Assembly (NCBI GenBank): GCA_902785105.1
Contig: CACZXF010000064.1
Location: forward strand, 1-33,191
Direction: 5' to 3'
Source: an uncultured Eubacteriales bacterium
GTDB taxonomy: Bacteria; Bacillota; Clostridia; Christensenellales; Aristaeellaceae
DNA length: 33,191 bases
The first letter of the stretch is position 1. Each line of letters starts with the position of its first letter. Of the stretch, positions 23,329 to 31,768 are shown one piece after another. The position numbers and the translations under genes were made by a program. Below the pieces are notes generated by a model, which did no database searches, was not told where the DNA came from, and saw only the letters and a program-made list of their open reading frames with translations.

Positions 23329-24351
23329 TCAGTTAAACCCAAATATCCTCCGGCTGACCTTGTACCCCACGATGGTCGCGCCGCGGCCGATGCGGCCGGG
23401 GAGATGGGTCAGGCGACCGAGGAAGCGGCGCTTTAATATGATATAAACATCAGGCTGCTGCTCGTGGATATAGGCCCAGAGCGCTCGCTTCTTTCTGCGG
23501 TTTTCGGGGGTGCCGCTCTTGATGAGCAGCACGGAGGACACGGTGGTGATGATCTCAAGATACCTGAGCATATAGCGCCGCTTGTGCTTATCCTTGATCT
23601 CGCTGATCTTCACCGAGGACACCAGCAGCCGGTTTACCAGCAGCGCCTGGTCGATGCGCTGGATCATGATGTTCTCCTGGACGGATTGGTCCTCGCGGCC
23701 GATGAAATAGTGATAGACGTCCTCATCGAGGTACAGCATGCGCTCCACGCTGTTCAGCGGCACATAGGCGTAGAGCTCATCCACATAGAAGGTGTGCTTG
23801 GGCAGCTCCAGCCCGCACTCCCGCAGCAGGCTTGTGCGATAGATGATGGAGTGCATCTGGATGTAGTGGCCCACGCGGAAGTGATGGGTCTCTTCCCAGC
23901 CAAAAATCTGATTTTCCGGGAGGGTGTGGTGATAGCGGGTGACATACTTGTGCTTCTGACCTACCTTGTCGTAGACAAAGTTGCTCAGCACCATGTCGAT
24001 GCTCTCCCCCGCCTCCGTCAACTCCTTGATGCGTTTCAACACCCGGATAAACGTCTCTGTGTCAAACCAGTCGTCCGAATCCAGCACCTTGAAATAGACG
24101 CCTGTGGCGTTGCGGATGCCCGTCATCACGGCGTCGCCGTGGCCGCCGTTTTCCTTGTGGATGGCCCGCACGATGCCGGGATAGCGGGCGGCGTAGTCGT
24201 CCGCCACCTTCGCGGTGTCATCCTTCGTGGAGCCGTCGTTGACGACGAGTATCTCCACATCTTCCCCCGCCGGCAGGACAGATTCGATGGCGTGCGCCAT
24301 GTATGCCTGGGAATTATAACAGGGTATGGCTACCGTCAACAGCTTCGTCAT
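23329..24351 (-). CDS. glycosyltransferase family 2
   Basis: The protein has 340 residues and lacks membrane helices in its catalytic part. The GT-A nucleotide-sugar domain begins LTVAIPCYNSQAYM. It carries NDGS at 38-41 and the metal-binding DSDDW at 91-95. The later GGHGDAVMTGI segment and the HSIIYRTSLLREC region are usual in GT2 enzymes that decorate cell-wall polymers. The basic C-terminus (KRRFLGRLTHLPGRIGRG) may bind the membrane surface. I chose the ATG at 24351 because GAGG at 24361-24364 precedes it and the family start lies there; an ATG at 24384 has no ribosome binding site. The donor and acceptor sugars are unknown. A TATACT box lies upstream at 24423-24428 with a weak -35. Confidence 0.9.
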   Translation of the reverse strand: MTKLLTVAIPCYNSQAYMAHAIESVLPAGEDVEILVVNDGSTKDDTAKVADDYAARYPGIVRAIHKENGGHGDAVMTGIRNATGVYFKVLDSDDWFDTETFIRVLKRIKELTEAGESIDMVLSNFVYDKVGQKHKYVTRYHHTLPENQIFGWEETHHFRVGHYIQMHSIIYRTSLLRECGLELPKHTFYVDELYAYVPLNSVERMLYLDEDVYHYFIGREDQSVQENIMIQRIDQALLVNRLLVSSVKISEIKDKHKRRYMLRYLEIITTVSSVLLIKSGTPENRRKKRALWAYIHEQQPDVYIILKRRFLGRLTHLPGRIGRGATIVGYKVSRRIFGFN

Positions 24352-24460
24352 TTTATCAGCCTCGTTTGCATTTGATATATTCATAGACAGTTCGTGCGTC
24401 CAAATAGTTGCAAAAACTCTATAGTATATAATAACACATTTTTGTCACAAATTGCAATAC

Positions 24461-24493
24461 ATAATAAGAAAGCGCCGGTTATTTAACCGACGC
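24461..24493 (-). terminator. terminator of the Bax-inhibitor-1-like gene
   Basis: On the minus strand GCGTCGGTT pairs with AACCGGCGC (one G-U pair) around an AAAT loop and is followed by TTTCTTATT. It sits directly downstream of the stop codon at 24513. Confidence 0.8.
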
Positions 24494-24512
24494 ATAGAAG
24501 TAAAATGGTTTT

Positions 24513-25205
24513 TTAGTCCTTTTTCCTCGACATGATTTCCAGAATCCGAAGGAACAGGTTGATGATGTCCAGATACAGGGACGCTGCCATGTCCACGGCG
24601 TTGTCCACGGTTCGGGCGCAGCTGTTGGCCCTGGCCCAGTCATAGCCGATATAGAGCGAGAAGATGGCGGTGAAGATCCACTCGTAGACACCGGAATAGC
24701 GGCGGAAGATTAAGATCGTCACCAGCTCCGCCACGAGGGTGGCCAGCAGGCTGAAGCCCAGCATGCGGCCCAGGCTCAGGAAGAAGCCGGGGGCGATGGT
24801 GGCCAGTATCATGAAGGACAGTGTGACGATGGCCGTGACCAGCACCGCCGTCTGGACCGTGCTCGTTGGGATGCCGTCCACGCAGGCGCAGACCACCACG
24901 CCCACGGGAAGGGCGATCAGATTGTAGCCAATGAAGCTCATCACCGCGCCGCCTTTTCCGATCATGATGCTGCCCACAATGACCATCACAAAGTAGCCGA
25001 TCAAAAACGGCAGGACGCCCATGCCGGCGACCATGGCGATAATCTGCTGGCCGAACAGCGTCACCATCAGATAATTCAGCGCAAAGCCCCAGAAAAGCAC
25101 CGCGCCGATGATTAGATTATAGGCCCGCTCGGAAATCTCCACGTCGTCGGCGCGGAGGTATCGCCGTTCTTCTATCATCTTTTGAGAATTGCTGAATACT
25201 GCCAT
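24513..25205 (-). CDS. Bax inhibitor-1/YccA-like membrane protein
   Basis: The 230-residue protein has about seven membrane segments after a 25-residue polar start. The C-terminal signature DNAVDMAASLYLDIINLFL is that of bacterial BI-1 family proteins (YccA, YetJ). YetJ is a pH-sensitive calcium leak channel, and YccA modulates the FtsH protease; which applies here is unknown. The ribosome binding site is AAAAGGAGGG just upstream, and a TATAAT box is at 25228-25233 on the minus strand. It is a single gene with its own terminator. Confidence 0.88.
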   Translation of the reverse strand: MAVFSNSQKMIEERRYLRADDVEISERAYNLIIGAVLFWGFALNYLMVTLFGQQIIAMVAGMGVLPFLIGYFVMVIVGSIMIGKGGAVMSFIGYNLIALPVGVVVCACVDGIPTSTVQTAVLVTAIVTLSFMILATIAPGFFLSLGRMLGFSLLATLVAELVTILIFRRYSGVYEWIFTAIFSLYIGYDWARANSCARTVDNAVDMAASLYLDIINLFLRILEIMSRKKD

Positions 25206-25519
25206 AGATATCCCTCCTTTTGACTCTATTATACAGGCGCATTGTGAACTGGATGTAACATCGGAAGTAAATTTCAGTGCCGGGACGCATACTATATCAT
25301 TGTTCGGATTCCTGGTATATTAGAATTTGATAGGGAGACGACTCCCTCCCCGACAAATCCCTGTTTACATAGAACATCAGGCAGAACCTCTACTGTTAAA
25401 TATGAAGAAAGGGAGAAAAGCAACGGGGAATTAGCATTGGGGTGGTATAATATAAAATAGAGATATTATAGCAGGCGCGAAACCTGCTTTTGATGAAATT
25501 TGAAAGGCGGTATAGCCGA
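25206..25519 (+). other. intergenic region upstream of ddl, with small hairpins
   Basis: This 314-bp region between divergent genes holds the Bax-inhibitor-1 promoter (25228-25233), a perfect hairpin AGGGAG-ACGA-CTCCCT (25332-25347) that may be a worn palindromic repeat, the ddl promoter (25443-25451) and a short AGCAGG/CCTGCT hairpin followed by TTTT (25470-25491) in the ddl leader. No gene is seen. Confidence 0.55.
25443..25451 (+). promoter_or_regulatory. extended -10 promoter of ddl-murF
   Basis: TGGTATAAT matches the TGnTATAAT pattern and is the same box as for cca. No good -35 is placed at 17 bp. It lies about 70 bp before the ddl start. Confidence 0.6.
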
Positions 25520-26566
25520 ATGAAGATCGTGGTACTTTGCGGCGGGCTGAGCATGGAGCGCAACGTCTCCATCACCAGCGGCACGCTGATCTGCAAGGCC
25601 TTGCGGGAGCTGGGGCACCGGGCGCTGCTGGTGGACATGTTCTACGGGCTGGAGGACGTGGACACCCCGCTGGAGCAGCTCTTCGACGAACTGCCGACGG
25701 TGGTGGACGCCCATGTGGACAGCCTCGCCCCTGACCTTGAAAAGGTGCGTGCCTCCCGGAAATGGCAGAGCCCCAGCCTGGTGGGCAAGGGCGTTTTCGA
25801 GCTTTGTGCGCTGGCGGACGTGGTTTTCCTGGGACTGCACGGAGCCTGCGGCGAGGACGGACGCATCCAGGCGGCGCTGGAGCTGATGGGCATTCCCTAC
25901 ACGGGCTCTGGCTGTCTCGGTAGCGCCATCGCCATGGACAAAAATCTGACCAAGCAGCTCTGTGCCGCCGCCGGGGTGCGCACGCCCCGCTGGCAGATCG
26001 TCTATTACGATGAGGGCGACACGCTGATGCAGGCAGCCAGCATCGGCCTGCCCTGCGTGGTGAAGCCCGTGGACAGCGGCTCCTCCATCGGCGTGGCCAT
26101 CGCTCACAACCAACAGGCGCTCTCCGACGCGCTGGAGGTCAACCGTCCCCTGGGTCGTTGCATCGTGGAGCAGTATGTCCAAGGCCGGGAGATCGACGTG
26201 GGCGTGCTGAAGGGCACGGGCCTGCCCTCCATCGAGATCCGTCCCAAGCATGGCTTCTACGATTACTTCAACAAGTATCAGGCCGGGGCTACCGAGGAGA
26301 TCTGCCCCTCCCCCATCGAGCCGGCGATCGAGGCGGAGCTGCGGCGGGTGGCGGTCAAAGTTCACAACCTGCTGGGGCTCAAGACCTATTCCCGGTCGGA
26401 CTATATCGTCGATAAGAACGGCGACGTCTACTTCCTTGAGATCAACACCCTCCCCGGCATGACGCCCACCAGCCTGATGCCCCAGGAGGCCGCCGCCGTG
26501 GGCATTGACTACAAGACCCTCTGTCAGATCATCGTGGACGACGCCGTCAAAGGAGGCCGCGCATGA
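25520..26566 (+). CDS. ddl: D-alanine--D-alanine ligase
   Basis: This 348-residue ATP-grasp enzyme joins two D-alanines for the peptidoglycan stem peptide. It begins KIVVLCGGLSMERNVS, where Glu and Ser of the SMERNVS segment correspond to the conserved SAERxVS of Ddl. It contains LHGACGEDGRIQ, YTGSGCLGSAIAMDK, the ATP-grasp lysine in VVKPVDSGSSIGV and the metal-site motif LEINTLPGMTP. The omega loop reads FYDYFNKY; its Lys-Tyr is typical of D-Ala-D-Ala, not D-Ala-D-Lac, ligases. The ATG at 25520 follows AAGGCGG at 25504-25510. A TTG at 25490 would add ten residues before the first beta strand and is less likely. It overlaps murF by ATGA. Confidence 0.95.
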   Translation: MKIVVLCGGLSMERNVSITSGTLICKALRELGHRALLVDMFYGLEDVDTPLEQLFDELPTVVDAHVDSLAPDLEKVRASRKWQSPSLVGKGVFELCALADVVFLGLHGACGEDGRIQAALELMGIPYTGSGCLGSAIAMDKNLTKQLCAAAGVRTPRWQIVYYDEGDTLMQAASIGLPCVVKPVDSGSSIGVAIAHNQQALSDALEVNRPLGRCIVEQYVQGREIDVGVLKGTGLPSIEIRPKHGFYDYFNKYQAGATEEICPSPIEPAIEAELRRVAVKVHNLLGLKTYSRSDYIVDKNGDVYFLEINTLPGMTPTSLMPQEAAAVGIDYKTLCQIIVDDAVKGGRA

Positions 26567-27924
26567 AGCCGTTTTTGCTGAGAGACGCCGTGTACGCCTG
26601 CGGGGGCAGGTATGTGGGACCGGAGGCCGCGCTGGACAGGGAAGTCTCCTTCGTCACCAGCGACAGCCGCACCGCCGCGCCGGGAGCGCTGTTCGTGGCC
26701 TTTAAGGGCGAGCGGGTGGACGGCCACGCTTTCATGGCGGACTGTCTGAAGAAGGGCGCCGTGGCCTGCGTGTCCGAGCGTGAGCCCATGAGTGATGAGG
26801 AGACCCCTTGCGTCGTGGTGGATTCCTCCCTGCGGGCCATCGGGGCCATCGCGGCCTGGCATCGCGGACGGTTCGACATCCCCGTCATCGGCATCACCGG
26901 CTCCGTGGGCAAAACCACCACCAAGGAGATGATCGCCTCGGTGCTGTCCCAGCGGTTCGACACCCACCGCACTGAGAAGAATTTCAACAATGAGCTGGGC
27001 GTGCCGTGGACGCTGCTTCGGCTGGACGATAACAACGAGGTCTCCGTGGTGGAGATGGGCATCAACCAGTTCGGCGAGATGCGGCGGCTGACGGGCATCG
27101 TCCATCCCACGATGGCGGTGTTCACGGTCATCGGCGACGCCCATCTGGAATTTCTGGGTGACCGGCCCGGCGTGCTCCGCGCGAAGGGCGAGATCGTGGA
27201 GGGTATGCCGGAGGACGGGCTGCTGGTCCTGAACGGCGACGACCCGCTGCTGGCGGACTTCCTGCCCGAGCATCGGCGGGTGACCTACGGCAGGAATCCC
27301 AACTGTGACGTGCGGGCGGAGAACATCACCAGCTTAGGCGCGGCGGGCACGCGCTTCACCATCCGCCATCCCGGCGGCAGCTTTGACGCAGAAGTCCACG
27401 CCTACGGCTCCCATCTGGTCAACGCGGCATTGGCCGCGGCGGCAGTGGGTCTGGCCCTGGGCCTGACGGAAGGTGAAATTGCCGCGGGCATCGCCGCCTA
27501 TCACACCGTGGGCGACCGGGCGCGGATCATCCCCGCCAACGGCTTCACCATCGTCAGCGACTGCTACAACGCCAACCCCAATTCCGTCCACGCCGCCATC
27601 GATTCCCTGGCTGGGATGGAGGGGCGAAGGGTCTGCATACTGGGCGACATGCTGGAGCTGGGCGATGACACCGTCGCGCTTCACCGGGAGGTGGGCGGCT
27701 ACGCCGCCAAGAACGGTGTGGGACTGGTCGTCGGCTGCGGTCCCCTCGGACGGCACATCGCCGAAGGGGCAAGGGACACCGGCGGTCAGGCGATGGCATA
27801 TGACAGCCGGGATGCCCTCGTCGAGTCACTCCCCCATTTCATACAACATGGCGACACCGTGCTCGTCAAAGCATCCCACAGCATGGCCTTCGAGAAGGTC
27901 GTCGATGCGCTCAAACAATTATAA
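26563..27924 (+). CDS. murF: UDP-MurNAc-tripeptide--D-alanyl-D-alanine ligase
   Basis: This 453-residue Mur ligase attaches the D-Ala-D-Ala made by Ddl to UDP-MurNAc-tripeptide in the cytoplasm. An N-terminal UDP-binding domain (about 1-100) precedes the P-loop GITGSVGKTTT (110-120). The EKNFNNELGVP segment and VVEMG motif are in the central domain. The C-terminal domain contains DCYNANPNS, ILGDMLELG and KASHSMAFE, all family signatures. Start overlaps the ddl stop by 4 bp, and AGGAGG at 26551-26556 lies inside the end of ddl, so translation is coupled. A terminator follows. Confidence 0.97.
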   Translation: MKPFLLRDAVYACGGRYVGPEAALDREVSFVTSDSRTAAPGALFVAFKGERVDGHAFMADCLKKGAVACVSEREPMSDEETPCVVVDSSLRAIGAIAAWHRGRFDIPVIGITGSVGKTTTKEMIASVLSQRFDTHRTEKNFNNELGVPWTLLRLDDNNEVSVVEMGINQFGEMRRLTGIVHPTMAVFTVIGDAHLEFLGDRPGVLRAKGEIVEGMPEDGLLVLNGDDPLLADFLPEHRRVTYGRNPNCDVRAENITSLGAAGTRFTIRHPGGSFDAEVHAYGSHLVNAALAAAAVGLALGLTEGEIAAGIAAYHTVGDRARIIPANGFTIVSDCYNANPNSVHAAIDSLAGMEGRRVCILGDMLELGDDTVALHREVGGYAAKNGVGLVVGCGPLGRHIAEGARDTGGQAMAYDSRDALVESLPHFIQHGDTVLVKASHSMAFEKVVDALKQL

Positions 27925-27927
27925 TAC

Positions 27928-27974
27928 AACGCGCCGTCCCCGGGTATCAACCGGCAGACGGCGCGTTTATTATT
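27928..27974. terminator. convergent terminator between murF and the editing protein gene
   Basis: An 11-bp stem AACGCGCCGTC/GACGGCGCGTT (27928-27938 and 27957-27967) is followed by TATTATT on the plus strand. The minus side has TGTATTAT, so it may serve both converging transcripts. The plus-side T tract overlaps the stop codon of the minus-strand gene. Confidence 0.85.
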
Positions 27975-28479
27975 CCAGAAAATCATGTATTTCCACGAAC
28001 ATCGGCGCGGCTCCCACGGCAGGCAGGTATTTTTCGAAAAAGTCCTCATGGGACATGGCGAGGGTGAGGGTGTTGTCACAGGGGTGGAAGGCCAGTCTCG
28101 GCGCATTCCGGAGAGCGCTGTCGATAAGCAGGGAAACCGCCCGGTCCGTATCAAAGATCAGCCCCAGCGGACTGGCCGCGCCGGGATGGCATTTCAACAG
28201 GTCGAAGAGCCTGTTCTCCGGAGCGAAGCTAAGCCGGGAAGAGCCCGCCTGCTTTGAGATGTCCGCCGTGCGGAAACGGGCCTCCGGACGGGTCAGGCAG
28301 AGGCAAAAGCGCTTGCCGTTCTTCGTGGTCAGAAAGATGTTCTTCGGCGTCAGCGCTTCCAGCTTCCGGTCGATCTCCGCACAGGCCTCCATGGTCGCGG
28401 TCGGCGCGTGTTCCGAGAGGCGATAGCTGACACCCAGCCCATCCAGAAAAGCCATCACCTGTTCCGCTTCCCCGTTCAT
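27970..28479 (-). CDS. YbaK/ProX-type prolyl-tRNA editing protein (PrdX-like)
   Basis: The 169-residue free-standing domain resembles the PrdX/ProXp-ala group that hydrolyses mischarged Ala-tRNA(Pro). Visible family features are the KNIFLTTKNGKRFCL stretch with its central lysine, the SSRLSFAPENRL segment, the HPGAASPLGLIFD region (usually GxVTPFGL) and FHPCDNTLTLAMS near the end. The ATG at 28479 overlaps the stop of the DnaI-like gene as ATGA and has GAGG six bases upstream; a start at 28521 would lie wholly inside that gene. Its place in a replication operon is unexplained by function. Substrate specificity is inferred from the family. Confidence 0.85.
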   Translation of the reverse strand: MNGEAEQVMAFLDGLGVSYRLSEHAPTATMEACAEIDRKLEALTPKNIFLTTKNGKRFCLCLTRPEARFRTADISKQAGSSRLSFAPENRLFDLLKCHPGAASPLGLIFDTDRAVSLLIDSALRNAPRLAFHPCDNTLTLAMSHEDFFEKYLPAVGAAPMFVEIHDFLE

Positions 28480-29450
28480 CGCTGCCTCAGGTCCTTTCCT
28501 TTGAACAATGCTGTCAAACAAACGCTCGTATCAAGCATTCGGGAGGCTACGCGCTCCCCATAGCGCTCCTTGATCTGCGGCGGTGTCAGGTTTGTTGCGA
28601 TGACGGTATGCCGACGATTCACCATGCGCTCATTGAGCAGCGTAAACAGGTATTCCACGGTGATGTTGCGCATCATGGGCTCGGTGCCGAGATCGTCAAT
28701 GAGCAGCAGCGGCGCTTCCACCAGCGTGGTAAAGCCGTCGAATTTTTCATCGTTGCCCACGTGCTGCTGGCGCATTGCCTCGAACATTCTGAAGGCGGTG
28801 ATGCGCACGGCGGAAAAGCCGCGGGAGGTCACGCGCTCAAAGATGCAGTTCAGCAGGAATGTCTTGCCCAGCCCGCCGCTGCCCGTCAGCACGAGATTGC
28901 GGAATTTGAAATTGGGGAACTCATCCGCATAGGCCTCGCAGAGGCGGCGGATTTCAAGCATACGCTTTCGCTGGCCGTCGGCTTCGGGGAATACATCGGG
29001 ATCAAAGCGTTCAAAATTCTGCTCATCTATCCCTGCCATGCTGCCGTCCTCATACTGACGAAGCCTCAGCCGGGTCTCAAAGCATTCGCAGAACCGGGCG
29101 GGCGCCTCGCCTACATAGCCGGTATCCCGGCATTTGGGACAGCGATAGGTCATGTCCAGCGCGTTTTCGGGCAGACCGACGGACTTCAACAGTCCTCTGA
29201 TTTCAGCGTTGATGGCAAGGCCCCGGGCCTTCATGCTCTGGGCGATGGCGATTCGTTCAGCCTCGCTCTTGCCATCAAGTATGGCGCGCATGGCGTTCAG
29301 CGCCAAAGACGCACTCTCGGCCCGCAATGCCTCAATGCGCGGAGCCTTCATAATCGCCTCGCGATAGCGGCGCTCCTGGGCCAGCTCGTTGGCGGCGCGC
29401 TGTCGGGCATAATCCTCCAGCAGCGCTCGAATGTGTTCAGCGCGAGTCAT
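28476..29450 (-). CDS. DnaI/DnaC-like helicase loader ATPase
   Basis: The protein has 324 residues. An N-terminal helical region (1-100) is followed by a zinc site with Cys104, Cys107, Cys121 and Cys123 (CPKC, CEC). The AAA+ domain has Walker A GSGGLGKT (190-197) and Walker B LLLIDDLG (248-255). The arginine-finger or sensor region NLTPPQIKERYGERVASR follows. This order is that of Firmicute DnaI and phage DnaC loaders, which place the replicative helicase on DNA. It overlaps the DnaD-domain gene upstream and the editing protein downstream by ATGA, so the three are probably coupled. A chromosomal rather than phage origin is likely because the neighbours are housekeeping genes. Confidence 0.9.
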   Translation of the reverse strand: MTRAEHIRALLEDYARQRAANELAQERRYREAIMKAPRIEALRAESASLALNAMRAILDGKSEAERIAIAQSMKARGLAINAEIRGLLKSVGLPENALDMTYRCPKCRDTGYVGEAPARFCECFETRLRLRQYEDGSMAGIDEQNFERFDPDVFPEADGQRKRMLEIRRLCEAYADEFPNFKFRNLVLTGSGGLGKTFLLNCIFERVTSRGFSAVRITAFRMFEAMRQQHVGNDEKFDGFTTLVEAPLLLIDDLGTEPMMRNITVEYLFTLLNERMVNRRHTVIATNLTPPQIKERYGERVASRMLDTSVCLTALFKGKDLRQR

Positions 29451-30907
29451 GCTTTGCTCTCCTCGCTTCCAAAGACCTTGTCATAGTCAAAATAGAAATC
29501 GTCCCCGAAATCCTCGTCCTTATATTCCCGCTGGGCGTAGTCCAGGGCGGGATTAGTGGGCTTATCCGCTGTCCTGCCCGACTGTTTCCACGCCTCATGC
29601 TGGACGCGGGCCTGCTCCAGGGTGGCCGCGCCGTCCTTCTTCCACTGGGTCAGCAGCTTCTCCATGTAGGCCATGGAGCCGCCCGCGCCTTTGGCACACT
29701 CGGCGGCGTAGTCGATCAGTTCGGCGGGATAGGCGTCCTTCCAGCCGCGATAGGTTTGCAGGTCGCCGTAGGCAGGGCGCTTTTCCGATCCCGCACGGCG
29801 AAAGACCTCCCGCAGCTCCCGGGACAGCGCCGCCATCTGCCGCATGTAGGCGTCGGCCTCCCCGGGGGTGGAGACGCCGTCCTTGCGCCACACGCTCAGA
29901 CGCCATTCCAGATCGTCGAAGCGCTCCTTGTTCAGCCGGTGGCACTGCACCGCGGCGAGGCGGATCATCTCCGGGGCAAAGCCCTGGTCGATCAGCGCCG
30001 CATAGCGATCCAACTGATCCGGGGTGGGCTGAGCGCTCTTCGGATTCAGCTCCCTCAGAACCGCCGCCACCTCGCCGAAATGCTTCTGCTTTTCGTCGCG
30101 CTGGTTTTCGAGGATGCTGTTGAGGTACTTCATCGTGGGATACTGGGCGCTGGTGGTGCTGTCGCAGGCAGCCAGTATGGCGTCCTTATCATAGCCCCAG
30201 TCCTTGATCCAGCAGCGGATATAAGCCAGGTCGGGTTCGGAGGGGTTGCGCGAAATGCCCAGCTTTTTGAGAATCTCCCTGGCGATTGCGACTTCGCCGG
30301 TATCCTCGGCGATGGCCCGTTCCACCTCGGCCAGCGTATGTATGCCGCGTTCTGACCAGTCCTTCATCAGCTTATTCGCCTTGTCAAACACGGAACTCGG
30401 CCTCGGGTTCTTGCTCCTGACCAGCGATTTGGCATAGGCGAGCAGACGTATGATGGCATCCTGATCGAGCTTAAAAGTATCCCGCCATTCTGTAGCCTTG
30501 TTGATCTCATGCTGGCCGATGAAGCCGTCGTCGAACAGGGCACTCAACTGATTGTTGAACTCCCGGTTGGCGCGCATCTCCAGATCCAGCGGGTTGCCCG
30601 CGGACTGGTTGGCGTAGAACACCGGTTGTATGGCGTAGGTAGGCGGCTGGTCGGTGAGGCGCCTGACGAGGCCCCGATTCTCCCAGTACGTGAAGGCGCG
30701 GTAGACCTCCTCCTCGTCCATGCTTAGCACCGCGGCGATATCCTGAAGCGAACCGCCCAGCTCCGGGTGGAGCGCCAGCATACGGGCGTAGAGGTAGACC
30801 TTCAGCGCCGAATTTGTGGCGTCGGGCATGTATTCCGTGATGAACAGGTTTTCGATGGGCGTGGAATCAAACAGCGCCGCCCCTTCGGCATAGGTACAAA
30901 ACGACAT
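29447..30907 (-). CDS. DnaD-domain replication protein
   Basis: The protein has 486 residues. The N-terminal winged-helix-like part runs about 20-120 (LKVYLYARMLALHPELGGS, IAAVLSMDEEEVYRAFTYWENRGLV in parts). DnaD/DnaB_2-type repeats follow, ending in YxxxxWxxxWGYDKDAI-like motifs (for example YIRCWIKDWGYDKDAI and LLTQWKKDGAATLEQA). A related WRLSVWRKDGVSTPGEA unit may be a further repeat. The C-terminus is acidic (DEDFGDDFYFDYD). In Bacillus, DnaD and DnaB work with DnaI to load helicase at oriC or restart sites. The ATG at 30907 follows GGAG with good spacing; the frame is open to 30967 but that reads through the promoter. It leads the three-gene unit. Confidence 0.88.
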   Translation of the reverse strand: MSFCTYAEGAALFDSTPIENLFITEYMPDATNSALKVYLYARMLALHPELGGSLQDIAAVLSMDEEEVYRAFTYWENRGLVRRLTDQPPTYAIQPVFYANQSAGNPLDLEMRANREFNNQLSALFDDGFIGQHEINKATEWRDTFKLDQDAIIRLLAYAKSLVRSKNPRPSSVFDKANKLMKDWSERGIHTLAEVERAIAEDTGEVAIAREILKKLGISRNPSEPDLAYIRCWIKDWGYDKDAILAACDSTTSAQYPTMKYLNSILENQRDEKQKHFGEVAAVLRELNPKSAQPTPDQLDRYAALIDQGFAPEMIRLAAVQCHRLNKERFDDLEWRLSVWRKDGVSTPGEADAYMRQMAALSRELREVFRRAGSEKRPAYGDLQTYRGWKDAYPAELIDYAAECAKGAGGSMAYMEKLLTQWKKDGAATLEQARVQHEAWKQSGRTADKPTNPALDYAQREYKDEDFGDDFYFDYDKVFGSEESKA

Positions 30908-30938
30908 GGCAATCTCCAAGCTCTTCTGTAATACACTC

Positions 30939-30967
30939 ATGATACCATAATTTTGATAAAAAAACAA
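30939..30967 (-). promoter_or_regulatory. promoter of the dnaD-dnaI unit, inside the bioY terminator
   Basis: On the minus strand TTGTTT (30962-30967), a 17-bp spacer and TATCAT (30939-30944) with TGG upstream form a promoter. The -35 box shares bases with the stem and T tract of the bioY terminator. Confidence 0.55.
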
Positions 30968-30985
30968 CAGGGACGCGCCCTGTTG
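30958..30985 (-). terminator. terminator of bioY
   Basis: CAACAGGG pairs with CCCTGTTG (30978-30985 and 30965-30972 in plus coordinates) and is followed on the minus strand by seven T. Confidence 0.88.
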
Positions 30986-30992
30986 AATTTTG

Positions 30993-31595
30993 TCACTGAT
31001 GTCTGGCTTTCGCCAGCGCGGGTCTGAGCCTCGCGGAGAGCAGCGCGGCGATGAAGCACAGCGCCAGGTCCGGCAGGAAGGTGGTCAGACAGCCCACAAT
31101 GGCGACGCCGAGTCCCCACTCCGCCGGGGTCTCCAGCACGCAGGAATACATGAAATAATAGTAGGCGATGCCGATGAAATAGTAGACCACCAGCCCGGCC
31201 ACCGCAGCGATCATCAGTCGGATGAATTCACCCGCGGAGGATTGTATCTGCGGCAGCCTCTCCACCAGCAGCCCGATGAGAAACGCCGCCGCCAGGAAGC
31301 CCAGCAGGAAGCCGAACCCCGCCCGGAAGATGTACTGCGGCCCGCCGCCATGAACGAACACCGGCACGCCCACCAGGCCCACCAGCAGGTAAGCGCCCAC
31401 GCTCATGGCCCCTAATTTCGCCCCCAGCAGCATACCCGCCAGCAGCACGAACAGCCATTGCAGCGAAAACGTGAAGGGATAGGGCTGTGTCGGCAGCGTG
31501 ATGCGTATGAACGCGCCCACCGCCACCAGCGCGGCAAATAATCCACAAAGTACAATGTCAATCGTGCGCATCCCCGCGCCCTGTCTCCCGCCCAT
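30993..31595 (-). CDS. bioY: BioY biotin transporter S component
   Basis: The 200-residue protein has about six membrane segments. The LPTQPYPFTFSLQWLFVLLAG region near residues 34-54 (shown in part) and GGGPQYIFRAGFGFLLG are family signatures, the latter matching GPTGGYLxGF of BioY. It is the substrate-binding membrane component of an ECF biotin importer, working with a shared EcfA/EcfT module encoded elsewhere. GAGG a few bases before the ATG at 31595 is the ribosome binding site; a second ATG at residue 9 is possible. No BirA operator is recognised in the promoter at 31627-31656. Confidence 0.88.
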   Translation of the reverse strand: MGGRQGAGMRTIDIVLCGLFAALVAVGAFIRITLPTQPYPFTFSLQWLFVLLAGMLLGAKLGAMSVGAYLLVGLVGVPVFVHGGGPQYIFRAGFGFLLGFLAAAFLIGLLVERLPQIQSSAGEFIRLMIAAVAGLVVYYFIGIAYYYFMYSCVLETPAEWGLGVAIVGCLTTFLPDLALCFIAALLSARLRPALAKARHQ

Positions 31596-31626
31596 GCTTC
31601 AGCCTCTTTCGTATGTGTGGTACGTT

Positions 31627-31656
31627 ATTATAGCATGAACGGCAGGTAGTATTCAA
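31627..31656 (-). promoter_or_regulatory. promoter of bioY
   Basis: On the minus strand TTGAAT (31651-31656), an 18-bp spacer and TATAAT (31627-31632) preceded by TGC form an extended -10 promoter about 30 bp upstream of the start. Confidence 0.65.
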
Positions 31657-31768
31657 GCAGGCTGAGTAAACATGTTGTTTATCGGTATAGGCAAATTCAG
31701 CAAACCGCCTTTATCATTCTGTATATACATATGATCACATTGAAGTATTGCCTCTCAGAGGCGCGACT

